From: JAVBKA01 sp031546715
GTDB lineage: Bacteria; Bacillota; Clostridia; Oscillospirales; UBA929
Direction of reading: 5' to 3'
Assembly: GCA_031546715.1 (NCBI GenBank)
Contig: JAVBKA010000027.1
Span: 1-21,777, forward strand
Length of the DNA stretch: 21,777 bases
Shown here: positions 4,790-12,021 of the stretch, piece by piece
Numbering within the stretch: position 1 is the stretch's first letter
Layout of the letters: every line of letters starts with the position of its first letter
The notes under the pieces: model-generated
Told to the model about the DNA's origin: nothing
The model's input: the letters and a program-made list of their open reading frames with translations, nothing else
Databases searched by the model: none
Translations under genes and position numbers: made by a program

Positions 4790-6490
4790 CTATTTAGTTT
4801 TCAGCCTTTCAGCCAAATCCTTATCTGGCACTGCAAAAATAGTTTTAAAATCGTTGTAGATCACCATACCTGGCTTTGCTCCGGCGGGTTTTTTTACATT
4901 TTTAACCTTGGTATAGTCCACATTTACTTTTGGAGACGCCGAGGCTTGCGAGTACAGCGCGGCGATACAAGCCGCCTCGTACAAGGTTTGTTCCGAGGGG
5001 CGTTCACCAGAGGTGTCAATGACTACGTGGCAACCCGGGATTTTTTGAGTATGCAGCCATATGTCGTTTTTATCGGCCATTTTCAGTGTAAGATGGTCGT
5101 TTTGCTTGTTATTTCTGCCAGCGTAGAACCTAATGCCCTCACTAGACTTAAACGCAATGGGCATTGCAGGCTTTTCTTTATTTTTTTGCTTGCTTTTTGC
5201 CTGTTTTGGAGAAAAAGATAACTCCTCTTTAATTTCCAGCAGGTCTTTTTCTGTAGAAACGCGAGAAATCTCCTCTAGCACGCTTTCCCAGTACTCAAGC
5301 TCCTGCGCACCAATTTCAAGCTGCTTTGTAAGCAATATTTCAGCATTTTTCGCCTTTGAATAGTCTTTGTAAGCCTTCGCCGCATTTTGTTGGAGGCTTT
5401 TTTTAGAATCTAGCGGAATTTTCGCCGACTTATTATCATCATAAAAATCCTCAACTTCAATTTCAGACGCTCCCCGCTCTGCCCTGTGCAGATTTGCCAT
5501 CAGTAAATCTCCCACCTGACGAAGTCTTTCACGGTTTCTTGCTGGCTCAAGCTCTGCGCGTTGAAGCTCCATTTTTCGGATTAGCTTGGCTTTTTGATTC
5601 TGAGCGGACTTATGGTAATCCTTCGCCTTTTGCTGTAGGCTGTTGAGAATGTCACGGCTGGTATAAAACTGGTCGAGCATCTGGGAAAAACTTCCGTCAA
5701 AGATTTCAGCTCTTACTATGCCGCTGTATTGATTAATTGGTGTGTATGTGTAGTCCTTGGGCTTGTCGTTTTCGTAGATAATGCAGGGCGTGAAGCTGCG
5801 GCTTTTTACCCGTGACATTAGCTCAAAAAACGCAGTCGTGACGTCGGGCGCATTAGCAACTTCACGGCAAACTAGTGGCGACATTCCGCCTAGCTCAGAG
5901 AGTAAATAATCGTCAGTCGCCATGTTTTCAGGCTTAAGCTTGAGCATGGTTGCAAAATCATTTTCAGAAAGGTCAAGGGGATTTCTCTTGCGCTGTGTCG
6001 GAGGAAAACAATACAACAGCCCCGGCAGTACCGGACGTTCTTCGGACATTTGAAGGTCAACACGCTTGACGCATTCCATAATCCTGTTATCCGTGCCAAC
6101 AATAATTATGTTGGAGTGTCTGCCCATCAGCTCGCAGACAACGGATTTTTCGTTGCGTACTCCGATTTCGTCAAAAGTGTCAAAAGTGATGGTTACAACA
6201 CGCTCACAGGGTGCTTGCGTAATCCGCATAATTCTCGCTCCGAGAAAATGCTTGCGCAGCAGCATACAAAACATCGGAGGCGCATAAGGGTTTTCCCGTG
6301 CGACATTGGTAAGGTGAAGTCTTGCCGCTGACGGATTGCAGGAAATAAGCAGCTTGAAATTTTCGCGCTCGCTTCTAACAGCCATCTGAATTTCTGTTTC
6401 AGATGGCTGAACTATTTTATCTACTTTTCCGCCCACGAGCATTTGAAGTTCATCAACAACCGCCGCAAGGCAAAATGCGTCTAAAGGCAT
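4790..6490 (-). CDS. rqcH: RqcH/NFACT family ribosome-associated quality control protein
   Basis: 566-aa member of the NFACT family (formerly called fibronectin-binding protein FbpA/YloA). In Bacillus, RqcH binds stalled 50S-peptidyl-tRNA complexes and directs alanine tailing of the nascent chain. The NFACT-N domain is at about residues 1-130 and includes E-L-M-G-R-H-S-N at 120-127. A middle region follows, then a long charged coiled coil at about 280-420. The NFACT-R domain starts near 450 (G-I-R-F-Y-A-G-R-N, later D-I-W-L-H-T at 476-481). Length is typical. The ATG at 6490 overlaps the end of the Nif3-family gene by 10 bp, so it is the last gene of the 9232-4790 operon. The transcript probably ends at the hairpin at 4713-4680. 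Confidence 0.95.
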   Translation of the reverse strand: MPLDAFCLAAVVDELQMLVGGKVDKIVQPSETEIQMAVRSERENFKLLISCNPSAARLHLTNVARENPYAPPMFCMLLRKHFLGARIMRITQAPCERVVTITFDTFDEIGVRNEKSVVCELMGRHSNIIIVGTDNRIMECVKRVDLQMSEERPVLPGLLYCFPPTQRKRNPLDLSENDFATMLKLKPENMATDDYLLSELGGMSPLVCREVANAPDVTTAFFELMSRVKSRSFTPCIIYENDKPKDYTYTPINQYSGIVRAEIFDGSFSQMLDQFYTSRDILNSLQQKAKDYHKSAQNQKAKLIRKMELQRAELEPARNRERLRQVGDLLMANLHRAERGASEIEVEDFYDDNKSAKIPLDSKKSLQQNAAKAYKDYSKAKNAEILLTKQLEIGAQELEYWESVLEEISRVSTEKDLLEIKEELSFSPKQAKSKQKNKEKPAMPIAFKSSEGIRFYAGRNNKQNDHLTLKMADKNDIWLHTQKIPGCHVVIDTSGERPSEQTLYEAACIAALYSQASASPKVNVDYTKVKNVKKPAGAKPGMVIYNDFKTIFAVPDKDLAERLKTK

Positions 6491-7260
6491 TTAAAAGGCT
6501 CCTCATTGTCGTACAAGACTATATTGACTTCTGGAAAATTATTGGCAAGGTACTCATAAACAACCGCCATTGCTGGGTTTTCTGTTGCATAATGACCGCA
6601 GTCAAGCAGGTTCACACCTAATTGCTTCGCCAAAATAAACTGATGATGCTTAACATCGGAGGTTACAAACGTATCAAAGCCTACGTTTTTTGCGTATTCG
6701 AGATAATCACCGCAGCTTCCCCCGCCGACGGCTACATGCTTCACAGCTCGTCCTGCGTCATGGTATTTTACCACACCGCTACCAAGTAATGTTTTGGAGC
6801 GACTAGCAAAGTCGGACAACTCAAGCGTCTGTCGTAAAAATCCAACCCTGCCTATGCCCTCTGGCTCAAAGCTAACCGCACCTGTTATTCCCAGTAGAGA
6901 CGCTAAAACATCGTTTACCCCTCCGGTAACGGCATCCAAGTTTGTGTGCATTGAGATAAGTGACATTTTATTTTCAATTATATTGAGCATCAGCTCTTGT
7001 TGAGGCTGCATATGGGATGTGCCGTTGAGCACTGCGGGTCTTATATTTGTTCTGACAAATGGGTGGTGGGATATGAGCAGATTAGCTCCGCTTTTTTTCG
7101 CAGCCGTCACTACTTCCGCAGTAATATCCAAGGCGATATAAATTCCGCTAACCTCTGTGCCGTCTCTGCCGATTAGTAATCCAACATTGTCGTCATCAAG
7201 TGCAAGATTAAGTGGCGCAAGCTCGGTCAAGGAATCGTAGATTTTTCTGACAGTAATCAA
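6481..7260 (-). CDS. Nif3-like dinuclear metal centre protein
   Basis: 259-aa member of the Nif3/YbgI/YqfO family, toroidal hexamers with a two-metal site. Databases often name them GTP cyclohydrolase 1 type 2, but the physiological reaction is unclear. Metal-ligand motifs are visible: I-S-H-H-P-F, M-H-T-N-L-D and, near the end, L-L-D-C-G-H-Y-A-T-E-N. The short length means the PII/CutA-like insertion of Bacillus YqfO is absent, as in YbgI. An ATG lies in frame at 7275. The TTG at 7260 is preferred because GGAGG lies 6 nt upstream and the protein then begins near the family consensus (I-T-V-R-K-I-Y-D). TTG overlaps the trmK stop as TTGA, indicating translational coupling. trmK next to a Nif3 gene is a conserved Firmicutes arrangement. 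Confidence 0.92.
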   Translation of the reverse strand: MITVRKIYDSLTELAPLNLALDDDNVGLLIGRDGTEVSGIYIALDITAEVVTAAKKSGANLLISHHPFVRTNIRPAVLNGTSHMQPQQELMLNIIENKMSLISMHTNLDAVTGGVNDVLASLLGITGAVSFEPEGIGRVGFLRQTLELSDFASRSKTLLGSGVVKYHDAGRAVKHVAVGGGSCGDYLEYAKNVGFDTFVTSDVKHHQFILAKQLGVNLLDCGHYATENPAMAVVYEYLANNFPEVNIVLYDNEEPFKCL

Positions 7261-7757
7261 ATTGTACCTCCGCATGAATACAGAGTATATTTGCGTTTTT
7301 CTTCTTGAATTATGTCTACTTTAGGCTCAGGGTAGCCGTTCACAAGTAAATAGTTGTAAAGTCTGATTTGTTTCGTCATTGGTTGGAGAAAAAGATGCTT
7401 TTCCTTTAGCCAAGGAGACGCTTGCAAAATTTCCATTATTGTATCAGCACCCATGCCCGAAATAACGACCACATCCACCTCCGACGGCTCAACACATTGC
7501 GCGCCAAAGCCTTTGCGGAGCTGAATCCTGTCTAGCCCGTGGATACCAAGGGTTCGCTTCGCACGAATGAGAGGACCGTCCGATATGTCAGTAGCGATTA
7601 TATGCTCAGTAATCCCCCGCTGTAATAAATACGCAGGTAACCGTGCGTGGTCAGTGCCAATGTCTGCAACTCTGCTGCCAGGTGGTATAGTATCTGCAAT
7701 TTTCATCAAGCGAAGCTTTAGAAGTAACGGTCTTTTAGAACCTTTCTCAACGTTCAT
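7257..7757 (-). CDS. trmK: tRNA (adenine22-N1)-methyltransferase TrmK, catalytic domain only
   Basis: TrmK methylates N1 of adenine 22 in tRNA using S-adenosylmethionine. Visible motifs are the SAM-binding D-I-G-T-D-H-A at 32-38, then A-T-D-I-S-D-G-P, the G-M-G-A-D-T loop at 101-106 and L-Q-P-M-T-K-Q at 124-130. The protein is only 166 aa and ends K-Y-T-L-Y-S-C-G-G-T-I. Characterised TrmK is about 225-240 aa, with a C-terminal coiled-coil domain after the Rossmann fold; that domain is absent here. No frameshift is evident, because the next gene starts at once. The ATG overlaps the stop of the MFS gene as ATGA, with AGGTG upstream. Third-row position Ala replaces the second Gly of the usual G-M-G-G motif. 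Confidence 0.88.
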   Translation of the reverse strand: MNVEKGSKRPLLLKLRLMKIADTIPPGSRVADIGTDHARLPAYLLQRGITEHIIATDISDGPLIRAKRTLGIHGLDRIQLRKGFGAQCVEPSEVDVVVISGMGADTIMEILQASPWLKEKHLFLQPMTKQIRLYNYLLVNGYPEPKVDIIQEEKRKYTLYSCGGTI

Positions 7758-9028
7758 CGTTTTTCAACACCTGAAAACACTCGCTTTGCAAAGAAATAAG
7801 CGAGAATTGACAATCCGTTTAGAGCGACAAGGGGTAAAACCTTGCCAAAATTGGTGTCAACGCTTGCAAGTAGTGCATTCAGCGCAAAAAATAGTAGTAA
7901 ACCGAGAACGCGACCAATATTCAGAGAAGTATTTCTCAGTGCTATGCTGTCAAGCTTACGGTCAGTACCGCTCTTTGACAAATAATCAGTAAGCTCATAG
8001 GCTGTATATTGTAGAGTGTTGTAGCATACGCAAACGAAAGCCATGTCCAAAACATACACCGAAAACACCAGCACAACATTGCTACTTAGTAACATTATTA
8101 CCGCAAGGGCAAAGGAGCCAATCAACGATATAAAGAACCATACAATGCGTTTTTGAGGCTTTAGAAAACGCCCCATAATAATCCACGCCAGAACCGCCAA
8201 CGCACTTCTAAGTGCAACACCGACACCCAGCAGCATTTCGCTACTTATAAGGTCAAATATTAAAATGCCTAAGTAATATAAATATGCGCCGTCACGAATA
8301 CCGTAAAAGATATGCGCGAGGGACATAGAATGGACAACCTTAAGTTTGTACTCATTTTTTACAATGTCTATTAATGGATTCCCTTTTCTGCCCGTTGGTT
8401 CGGCGTGCATTCCCTTCATCGTTAAAACTGAGCCGACAAAGGATAGGGCGGAAATTGTAAAAATGACAATGTAGCCTGAAAAGTCAGTAAATCTACTGAG
8501 GATAAAGCCAGAAATAAGCGGAGTAATCAGAACGATTACATTGCCAACCATGGAAATTATCGCCATACCCTTTTGGCGATTGAGGGGGTTAGTGTAGCTA
8601 ACGCAGTACGTGTGGTACGGTAGCCAGTAAAACGCATTGCCAATAGATAAAAGAAAGGCAATACCAATATAATACTTGCTGACTTCGTCGGGAAAAACAA
8701 GCATGATGATATAACCGAGGGTGGTGAAGGCGAGGGCTATTCTCGTAATCCAGATTGTGGAAACTTTGCCCGAAATGCTGACGGCAATAAAGTTGCAGAA
8801 CGCTTCAAATATAAAGCTGAACAGATAAAAAAGACCAACCAATAAAAAGCTGGAAATTCCAGCTTTATCAGCAGCCTGAAATAAAAATACGCTCAAAAAA
8901 ATACCCGAAAGGTTAGCTCCAAGGTTGTAAAGAGAATGCATTTTCAGGAGAGAGATGAAGCTCTCCTGAAAGTAACTCAATCCAACAGCATCGGATATTC
9001 GGGCTAAAATATTAGCTGCCTTACCCAC
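7754..9028 (-). CDS. MFS transporter, substrate unknown
   Basis: 424-aa integral membrane protein with about 11-12 hydrophobic helices and a central cytoplasmic loop near residues 210-230 (K-G-M-H-A-E-P-T-G-R-K-G-N-P-L). This is the layout of the major facilitator superfamily. Sequence features I can see are Y-W-L-P-Y-H-T-Y-C-V in the fourth to fifth helix region and N-R-Q-K-G-M-A in the following loop. These resemble YqgE/YxiO-like or uncharacterised Firmicutes MFS proteins rather than a named drug pump. The start is GTG at 9028, directly abutting the stop of the DUF1858 gene (TAAGTG), with only a weak AAGC-AAG ribosome site. Translation may therefore depend on coupling. trmK overlaps its end. 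Substrate cannot be read from the sequence. Confidence 0.85.
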   Translation of the reverse strand: MGKAANILARISDAVGLSYFQESFISLLKMHSLYNLGANLSGIFLSVFLFQAADKAGISSFLLVGLFYLFSFIFEAFCNFIAVSISGKVSTIWITRIALAFTTLGYIIMLVFPDEVSKYYIGIAFLLSIGNAFYWLPYHTYCVSYTNPLNRQKGMAIISMVGNVIVLITPLISGFILSRFTDFSGYIVIFTISALSFVGSVLTMKGMHAEPTGRKGNPLIDIVKNEYKLKVVHSMSLAHIFYGIRDGAYLYYLGILIFDLISSEMLLGVGVALRSALAVLAWIIMGRFLKPQKRIVWFFISLIGSFALAVIMLLSSNVVLVFSVYVLDMAFVCVCYNTLQYTAYELTDYLSKSGTDRKLDSIALRNTSLNIGRVLGLLLFFALNALLASVDTNFGKVLPLVALNGLSILAYFFAKRVFSGVEKR

Positions 9029-9232
9029 TTACGCTTGCTTTAATGATAAATAGTTATTAATTTTCGCAAGAAGCTCGTCTGAGTCAACGCCGTGAACCAT
9101 ACAGGCTTCTTCTAAGGTCTCACCTCTGGAGGCGGGGCAGCCTAAACAGTGCATTCCAATTTCAAGGAAGTACTGTGCTGTGCCGTTATCGAGGTCAATG
9201 ATGTCGCCAATAATGCTTTCCTTAGTTATCAT
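9029..9232 (-). CDS. DUF1858 domain protein (CxxC redox-type small protein)
   Basis: 67-aa protein of the DUF1858 family, related to proteins annotated as hybrid-cluster-associated redox disulfide proteins. The family pattern is clear: M-I-T-K-E-S-I-I-G-D-I at the start, G-M-H-C-L-G-C-P-A-S at 26-35 with Cys29 and Cys32, then E-T-L-E-E-A-C-M-V-H-G-V-D. The CxxC pair suggests a thiol/disulfide role, which is unproven for the family. A TTG lies in frame at 9238. The ATG at 9232 fits the family start, with AAAGGA upstream at a slightly long 10-nt spacing. It is the first gene of the operon to rqcH and has its own promoter. Confidence 0.9.
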   Translation of the reverse strand: MITKESIIGDIIDLDNGTAQYFLEIGMHCLGCPASRGETLEEACMVHGVDSDELLAKINNYLSLKQA

Positions 9233-9258
9233 ATTCAAAAATTCCTTTCAAGTAAGAC

Positions 9259-9288
9259 TATATACATAGCTTATAATATTAATTTCAA
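9259..9288 (-). promoter_or_regulatory. Promoter of the DUF1858-to-rqcH operon
   Basis: On the minus strand TTGAAA (9288-9283) and TATATA (9264-9259) are spaced by 18 nt. The predicted start is about 20 nt before the DUF1858 ATG. The boxes are reasonable SigA matches and lie where the operon must begin, downstream of the terminator at 9530-9558. Confidence 0.55.
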
Positions 9289-9529
9289 GTTAAAAACATT
9301 CAATAAATTAAATGCGCACAAAGACGCATAGCGGTTATAAATCGCTATAGTGCAGTCAATGCAGAATTTTGCGGCGTTAGCCGCAAATCCGAAGATGGAT
9401 GCGTTGATAAATAATTGTAAAAATGATTAACACTTTTTTTGAGGAGAATTTTTTTATCAACTCACATATAATAGTATGCGTAAGCACAGCAATAAACATG
9501 AGCCTTGCGAAAAAATACCTGAGAATAGA

Positions 9530-9558
9530 CAAAGGAGCTCGCATAGCGAGCACCTTTG
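9530..9558 (-). terminator. Terminator after the zinc-ribbon gene
   Basis: The hairpin has arms CAAAGG plus GCTCGC (9530-9542) and GCGAGC plus CCTTTG (9546-9558), with one A/A mismatch and an ATA loop. It lies 14 nt after the zinc-ribbon stop. The minus-strand tail TTTGTCTATTCTC is moderately U-rich. It separates the ruv-glmM-sigma-zinc-ribbon run from the next operon. Confidence 0.65.
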
Positions 9559-9571
9559 TTTGTTTTCACAA

Positions 9572-9850
9572 TTAGCCGTTTTCTCTCATGCGAGCGAAAC
9601 AATCGCTGCAGTAAACTGGACGGTCTGTCTTTGGCTCGAAAGGAACTTTAGCTTCTCCGCCGCAGTTAGCGCAAGTAGCAGTGAAAAACTCTCTTGGGGC
9701 GCGTGATGCGTTCTTACGGTTGTCGCGGCATGCTTTGCAACGTTGTGGCTCGTTCATAAAGCCGCGTTCTGCGTAGAATTCTTGTTCACCTGCGGTGAAA
9801 GTGAATCCTTGACCGCACTCTTTGCAAGTTAGGGTTTTGTCTTCGTACAT
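9572..9850 (-). CDS. Zinc-ribbon protein with four CxxC motifs
   Basis: 92-aa protein with two zinc-ribbon units. The first half has M-Y-E-D-K-T-L-T-C-K-E-C and later N-E-P-Q-R-C-K-A-C, with Cys9, 12, 38 and 41, typical of the probable zinc-ribbon family. The second half, T-A-T-C-A-N-C-G-G to R-P-V-Y-C-S-D-C-F, has Cys60, 63, 81 and 84 and matches the CxxCG...VPF.P...RPVYC..CF ribbon common in Firmicutes and CPR bacteria. Function is unknown; RNA or nucleic acid contact is a guess from fold. The start is ATG 9850 because AGGAGAG lies just upstream. A longer frame to a TTG at 9958 has no ribosome site. It follows the sigma factor by 135 nt and is closed by a hairpin. Confidence 0.88.
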   Translation of the reverse strand: MYEDKTLTCKECGQGFTFTAGEQEFYAERGFMNEPQRCKACRDNRKNASRAPREFFTATCANCGGEAKVPFEPKTDRPVYCSDCFARMRENG

Positions 9851-9935
9851 TTTAACTCTCCTGACTTTTTGCCCGTGGACGTTTTCACCGAACTCTTTTG
9901 CTCGTTGAGGCTCGCTTACAAGGGCACATATTGCG

Positions 9936-9950
9936 AACAGTATTACTGTT
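9936..9950. other. Small dyad between the sigma factor and zinc-ribbon genes
   Basis: AACAGT (9936-9941) and ACTGTT (9945-9950) pair around ATT. It lies in the 135-nt gap, 86 nt upstream of the zinc-ribbon start, with no U-tract, so it is not a clear terminator. It may be a protein site or chance. Confidence 0.25.
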
Positions 9951-9985
9951 AACGCCAAATTAATGATGCTTGAAGGGTTACAACT

Positions 9986-10561
9986 CTAGTTATCAAGCAT
10001 AACTATGAGCTTGCGTCTGATTCGCTGGACAGCATTGTCAATCGATTTTGTTGACTTCCCAGTCACCTTTGAAATATCCGAATACGAAAGCCCTTCCAGG
10101 TAATAAGTAAGGATTTGAGCTTCCAATGATGAAAGAAGTTTTTGCAGATTATTGTTAAGTTCGCTGTCTGCTTCTCTCTTCAGGTATAAATCTTCGGGAT
10201 TGAGGGGATTGCTGTTAATATTAACAACTGCTTCATCTTCGACGTCAACATAATCCGTAAGGGGTTTATGCTTAATTCGCGAGGCAGTACGAACTGCTGA
10301 AATAAGCCTGTTTTTAATGCATCTCTCGGAAAAGGTTCTAAACTTTGCGTACTTATCGGGGCTGTATTCTCGAATGGCGTTTATTAAACCGATCATGCCC
10401 TCTTGAATAAGATCCTCACTATCTCCACCTTGAAGAAACAAAGGACGAGCACAGGCGCGAACCAACGACACATATCTTTCGGCTAATTGTTGTTCTGAAT
10501 CGGCATCACCTGATTGAGCATTTAAGCAAAGTTCTTCATCGCTCAAAGTGATGTATGGCAT
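9986..10561 (-). CDS. sigH: Sigma-70 family factor, SigH (Spo0H)-like
   Basis: 191-aa alternative sigma factor without region 1. Region 2 spans about residues 25-95: E-D-L-I-Q-E-G-M-I-G-L-I-N-A-I-R-E-Y is the 2.1-2.2 core binding segment, and F-R-T-F-S-E-R-C-I-K-N-R-L-I-S-A-V-R-T-A-S-R is the 2.3-2.4 -10 contact segment. Region 4 is at 140-188, with the HTH L-S-Y-S-D-I-S-K-V-T-G-K-S-T-K-S-I-D-N-A. The T-A-S-R-x-K-H-x-P-L stretch and the K-S-I-D-N-A-V-Q-R-x-R-R-K-L end are those of SigH, which drives early-sporulation and transition-state genes. It is shorter and more divergent than Bacillus SigH (about 218 aa), so a paralogue is possible. The ATG at 10561 follows a full AGGAGGTGA ribosome site. 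Confidence 0.8.
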   Translation of the reverse strand: MPYITLSDEELCLNAQSGDADSEQQLAERYVSLVRACARPLFLQGGDSEDLIQEGMIGLINAIREYSPDKYAKFRTFSERCIKNRLISAVRTASRIKHKPLTDYVDVEDEAVVNINSNPLNPEDLYLKREADSELNNNLQKLLSSLEAQILTYYLEGLSYSDISKVTGKSTKSIDNAVQRIRRKLIVMLDN

Positions 10562-10579
10562 GTATGGTTCACCTCCTAT

Positions 10580-10608
10580 ATTTTAGTACGAGAAAGCGCA
10601 TTTGTCAA
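10580..10608 (-). promoter_or_regulatory. SigA-type promoter of the sigma factor gene
   Basis: On the minus strand TTGACA (10608-10603), 17 nt, then TAAAAT (10585-10580). The downstream end is very close to the gene. The expected transcription start (about 10572-10574) falls within the AGGAGGT ribosome site at 10577-10571, leaving a leader of only about 12 nt. Confidence 0.65.
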
Positions 10609-10642
10609 GCGAAAAAGAAAAATAAATGTGAAAAAGAAAAAA

Positions 10643-11971
10643 TTACATAATTTTGGAAGCAATTGCCTCTGCATGTCTCTTAATTTCGTCATAAATTTGA
10701 CCTTCAATCATGACTCTAACCAAGTTTTCAGTGCCAGAGGGGCGAACCAACACCCGACCATTGCCCTTCAAGGCTTTTTCCGCCTTTGATATTTCGTCAA
10801 GAACTGCTTCATTCTTCAAAACATCGTCTTTATTTGAGTGCGTCAGCGGCACATTTATCAGCACCTGAGGGTATGTGGGCACATCGTCCAGCAGCTTTGA
10901 AGCCTTACAGGCTCGGCTTGCTAAAATATTAAGAAGCTTAACCGCCGTCAACTGTCCGTCTCCTGTAGTTGAGTGGCGGTGGAAAATTACATGACCTGAC
11001 TGCTCGCCGCCGATATAGAAGCCGCCCTTAAGCATCTCTTCAAGAACATTCCTATCCCCTACAGGCGCACAAATCACTCTCACTGAGTTACTTTTTGCCC
11101 ACTTATGCAGACCAAAATTACTCATAACTGTTGCAACCATAGTATTGAACGGCAAAAAGCCTTCTTTTCGTTCAGAAAGTGCCGCCGCCGCCATAATGCA
11201 GTCGCCGTCAATAAGCCTGCCCTTTTCGTCAACGGCGAGACATCTGTCTGCGTCGCCGTCAAAGGCGATTCCAATGTCGTATTTTCCGCTTACGACATGG
11301 TCACGAAGCGAATCCATATTAGTTGAGCCGCAGTTTTCATTAATATTTACACCATCAGGTTCACTGTTGATTATGCTGTAGTACTTTAGTCCAAGCTTAG
11401 AAAACAAAAGCTTTGCCGTTTCGGACGCAGCACCGTTAGAGCAGTCCGCCACAACCCGAATGCCTGACAAATTTTCTGTTGAAACCTTAAGCAGTGAGTC
11501 AACGTACTGCCGCCAAGCCTCTGTGTCATGAATAACACGCCCGATAGCCGCGCCAGTTTTAGTTTCCATTTCAGTATCCATAAGCTCTTCAATTCGATTC
11601 TCAAGCTCGTCTGAGAGCTTAAAGCCTAATGTATTAAAAAGCTTTATACCGTTATATTCAAACGGATTATGAGAAGCAGATATAACTATTCCTGCATCCG
11701 CTCTTGACTTTGTTAAAAATGCAACAGCAGGCGTTGGAATAGTTCCCAGCAGCACAACATCCGACCCAGCGGAGGTCACTCCTGCGACTAACGCCGCTTC
11801 AAGCATATCTGAGGATACTCTTGTATCTTTTCCGATATAAATCGTGGCCTTATGTCTGACTTCTTCAGTTAAAACAAGCGCGGCCGCCTGCCCTACCTTA
11901 AAGGCAAGCTGGCAGTCAAGTCCTTTATTTGCGACACCTCTGATGCCGTCAGTTCCAAAATATTTTCCCAT
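10643..11971 (-). CDS. glmM: Phosphoglucosamine mutase GlmM
   Basis: 442-aa alpha-D-phosphohexomutase that interconverts glucosamine-6-phosphate and glucosamine-1-phosphate on the way to UDP-GlcNAc for peptidoglycan. The start Y-F-G-T-D-G-I-R-G is that of GlmM. The phosphoserine loop I-S-A-S-H-N-P has Ser100 at the normal position. The Mg loop F-D-G-D-A-D-R-C and the phosphate-binding R-P-S-G-T-E-N-L-V-R-V-M near the C-terminus are intact. The length is normal. The ATG at 11971 has AAAGGGG upstream. It follows ruvB by 50 nt on the same strand; the sigma factor downstream has its own promoter. Confidence 0.97.
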   Translation of the reverse strand: MGKYFGTDGIRGVANKGLDCQLAFKVGQAAALVLTEEVRHKATIYIGKDTRVSSDMLEAALVAGVTSAGSDVVLLGTIPTPAVAFLTKSRADAGIVISASHNPFEYNGIKLFNTLGFKLSDELENRIEELMDTEMETKTGAAIGRVIHDTEAWRQYVDSLLKVSTENLSGIRVVADCSNGAASETAKLLFSKLGLKYYSIINSEPDGVNINENCGSTNMDSLRDHVVSGKYDIGIAFDGDADRCLAVDEKGRLIDGDCIMAAAALSERKEGFLPFNTMVATVMSNFGLHKWAKSNSVRVICAPVGDRNVLEEMLKGGFYIGGEQSGHVIFHRHSTTGDGQLTAVKLLNILASRACKASKLLDDVPTYPQVLINVPLTHSNKDDVLKNEAVLDEISKAEKALKGNGRVLVRPSGTENLVRVMIEGQIYDEIKRHAEAIASKIM

Positions 11972-12021
11972 ATGTGAACCCCTTTACTTATTCATAGGCA
12001 GCCTTGCTCTCCACCGACATA

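Larger units (their letters stand above)
9233..9571. other. 339-nt gene-free region with several inverted repeats
   Basis: No coding frame here is convincing. Besides the promoter at its left end and the terminator at its right end, three dyads are visible. ATAGCG/CGCTAT pairs at 9328-9333 and 9343-9348. TTTGCGGC/GCCGCAAA at 9368-9375 and 9380-9387 closes a GTTA tetraloop. GTTGATAAA/TTTATCAAC pairs at 9403-9411 and 9453-9461 over 41 nt of A/T-rich sequence that includes GAGGAG. No known riboswitch or RNA family was recognised. Confidence 0.5.

Noticed and set aside
4773..4790. Palindrome-like ATAGGGTAGCTATTCTAT near the rqcH stop
   Set aside because: It needs mismatches or G-U pairs and has no loop; the hairpin at 4680-4713 is a much better terminator.
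9476..9706. 76-codon plus-strand frame beginning MRKHSNKHEP
   Set aside because: It runs through the terminator hairpin and then antisense to the zinc-ribbon gene; no ribosome site precedes it. The TATAAT at 9469 has no matching -35.
9851..9958. N-terminal extension of the zinc-ribbon protein from a TTG at 9958, with a hydrophobic start and a second E-P-Q-R-x-K
   Set aside because: No ribosome site at 9958, while ATG 9850 has AGGAG and fits the family. The E-P-Q-R resemblance to N-E-P-Q-R-C-K is too short to claim a duplication.
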